Below, piece after piece: positions 19,601 through 20,475 of a DNA stretch of 20,475 nucleotides. How positions within the stretch are numbered: position 1 is the stretch's first letter; the number at the start of each line of letters is the position of its first letter. The notes under the pieces are model-generated. The model was not told the origin of the DNA, searched no databases, and saw nothing but the letters and a program-made list of their open reading frames with translations. The position numbers were made by a program, and so were the translations under genes. Source of the stretch: Azolla pinnata (taxonomy: Eukaryota; Streptophyta; Polypodiopsida; Salviniales; Salviniaceae); assembly GCA_037176905.1 (NCBI GenBank), contig JBBBWG010033330.1:1-20475 (forward strand), written 5' to 3'.

Positions 19601-20475
19601 AGTTAATTCCAAGTTGTTGCCTGTAGGGTCAGCTATGTGTACGGAATACAGCATATTTTAGATTAGGATAAATTTAAGGAAGCATCAAGAGATCTAAACC
19701 GTCGCCTTGATAATTTTGTTATGCTTATGTTCCTCGCACTAACCTGGTCTTCAAATGGATTTCATGCATTAAAGGTACACAACTTACATTGCAAGCATAC
19801 TTTTATTGGTCATTTCAGAAAGCACAAATGACTAATTTAGAAAAATCCATGTTCGAAAGCAAAAAATATTAACTAAAACCATAACTTCGGCTTCGGATTC
19901 AACTCTGAATTACCCGAACACTTTCTACATATCATTTTCTTGCATGAAATTTCTATGATTTGAATTCATAGAAAAATATATGCGAAACCATCCATTGGTG
20001 TTTAAACGCATGAAAGGTTGATATGAAAACTAGATGCATTGAAGTTTCGTGTGAAACCATACACTATGCTTCGAGTCAATGGCGATGACTCTATCCACTA
20101 CATTATCAAACATGAATCCCTTCAATTCTACCTTAGCATACTTGACTTTAGAGAATTGGCAAACACACCTTGAGAAATCGAAGGCTCCGTTCTGGCCTCC
20201 GTTCTGCATTCAGTAACCTTACTGATTGCATTCACCTGATTACACTTCTGCAACAAAGACACCCCCAAATAAGTTTTCATCGATTGTTGCAAGTTCAATC
20301 AAAACATCCATTCACGGATAGATATACATACATGTACACGCAACGAATCACGCATATATACAACCTGTGTTTCAAGCATCCAAATAAACATAGATACGAA
20401 TGACAGATGAACCAAGATAGGATCCTCACCCTTGTACAACTCCTTCCGTATGTCATTCGCATCGAAACGGCGGGA
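16639..20475 (-). CDS. SHM3: Serine hydroxymethyltransferase, plastid SHM3-like (5' partial)
   Basis: PLP enzyme that interconverts serine and glycine with tetrahydrofolate. Ten solid exons, in transcript order: 19337-19142, 18766-18592, 18515-18398, 18305-18193, 18073-17951, 17856-17752, 17674-17588, 17518-17411, 17328-17256 and 16922-16639. All phases agree, giving about 459 codons without the N-terminus. Motifs in order: [91 protein letters not shown] (Lys is the PLP Schiff-base residue), [50 protein letters not shown] and the C-terminus [39 protein letters not shown] and the ending resemble Arabidopsis plastid SHM3 rather than the cytosolic SHM4. Upstream exons at 20203-20169 and 20475-20430 are plausible by splice sites but not proven. 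The start codon is not settled. Confidence 0.95.
19338..20168 (-). other. Large 5' intron of the hydroxymethyltransferase gene
   Basis: AT-rich sequence of about 830 bp between the first solid exon and the tentative upstream exon. It shows short loose repeats of GAAACCAT and CATGAAA types around 19980-20080 but nothing resembling a gene or mobile element. Confidence 0.5.
20169..20203 (-). other. Candidate small 5' exon of the hydroxymethyltransferase gene
   Basis: On the - strand this 35-bp segment is bordered by GAATGCAG| and CTCAAG|GTGTGT, both good splice sites. Read as [11 protein letters not shown] with two bases left over, it joins the next exon in frame if that exon's acceptor is the AG four bases inside 19337 (exon edge 19333). 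Read with another phase as [11 protein letters not shown], it joins at 19337. The family does not conserve this part, so it cannot choose between them. Confidence 0.45.
20430..20475 (-). other. Candidate partial transit-peptide exon at the right edge
   Basis: On the - strand sequence entering from beyond 20475 ends at a good donor (ACAAGG|GTGAGG). In one frame it reads [15 protein letters not shown], with the Ser/Arg character of an organelle targeting peptide, and continues in frame into the candidate exon at 20203-20169. The gene's start may be here (Met) or outside the window. Confidence 0.35.

Noticed and set aside
1-20475. Retroelement, endogenous viral copy or intact DNA transposon
   Set aside because: I found no paired terminal repeats, polymerase, integrase, transposase or capsid-like reading frame in the window.
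12651-20475. PnsB3-like and SHM3-like genes as a functional plastid cluster
   Set aside because: They are convergent with separate promoters and unrelated pathways; adjacency alone is not evidence of a cluster.

Overview
This window is nuclear DNA from a flowering plant. All confident genes have short exons and many introns with GT-AG borders (one GC-AG), and their products are plant-type: a chloroplast NDH subunit, a plastid-type serine hydroxymethyltransferase, and a plant Golgi-type sulfotransferase. Telomere-like TTTAGGG/TTAGGG arrays also fit a plant. The very GC-rich first 350 bp could hint at a monocot, but that is weak, and I do not name a species.

Layout on the + strand: (1) 1-269, the GC-rich 3' end of an unidentified reading frame with an Asp-Pro dipeptide tail. 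(2) 270-1898, no convincing gene; it holds a 40-bp tandem duplication. (3) 1899-2297, a C-strand telomere-like array lying directly upstream of (4) a P-loop kinase of the uridine kinase/phosphoribulokinase-like family (about 2355-6472, + strand; nine well-supported exons plus two probable and one doubtful upstream exon). (5) 6473-7470, spacer with a near-perfect 15-bp hairpin. (6) 7471-7952, a second telomere-like array of opposite polarity, upstream of (7) a type II membrane sulfotransferase-like gene (8269-11470, + strand, six exons, 353 aa). (8) 11546-11718, five spaced copies of a 20-bp palindrome just past that gene. (9) A 2Fe-2S ferredoxin-like gene matching PnsB3/NDF4 of the chloroplast NDH complex (12651-15207, + strand, six exons, 229 aa). 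(10) 15208-16638, spacer with a 41-bp tandem repeat. (11) Plastid-type serine hydroxymethyltransferase (SHM3-like) on the - strand, from its stop at 16639 to the right edge; ten exons are solid and the transit-peptide exons are tentative or outside the window.

The genes do not form a pathway or operon. PnsB3 and SHM3-like proteins both probably act in the plastid, but they are convergent, separate transcription units. I see no previously undescribed multi-gene system. The most unusual material is non-coding: two telomere-like arrays of opposite polarity, with different higher-order periods, each sitting just upstream of a gene; a five-copy palindrome array just beyond a poly(A) signal; and mirror-ordered pyrimidine/purine microsatellites flanking exon 1 of the sulfotransferase gene. 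Exon borders were set by hand from splice consensus, reading-frame continuity and remembered family sequences, without a database search.
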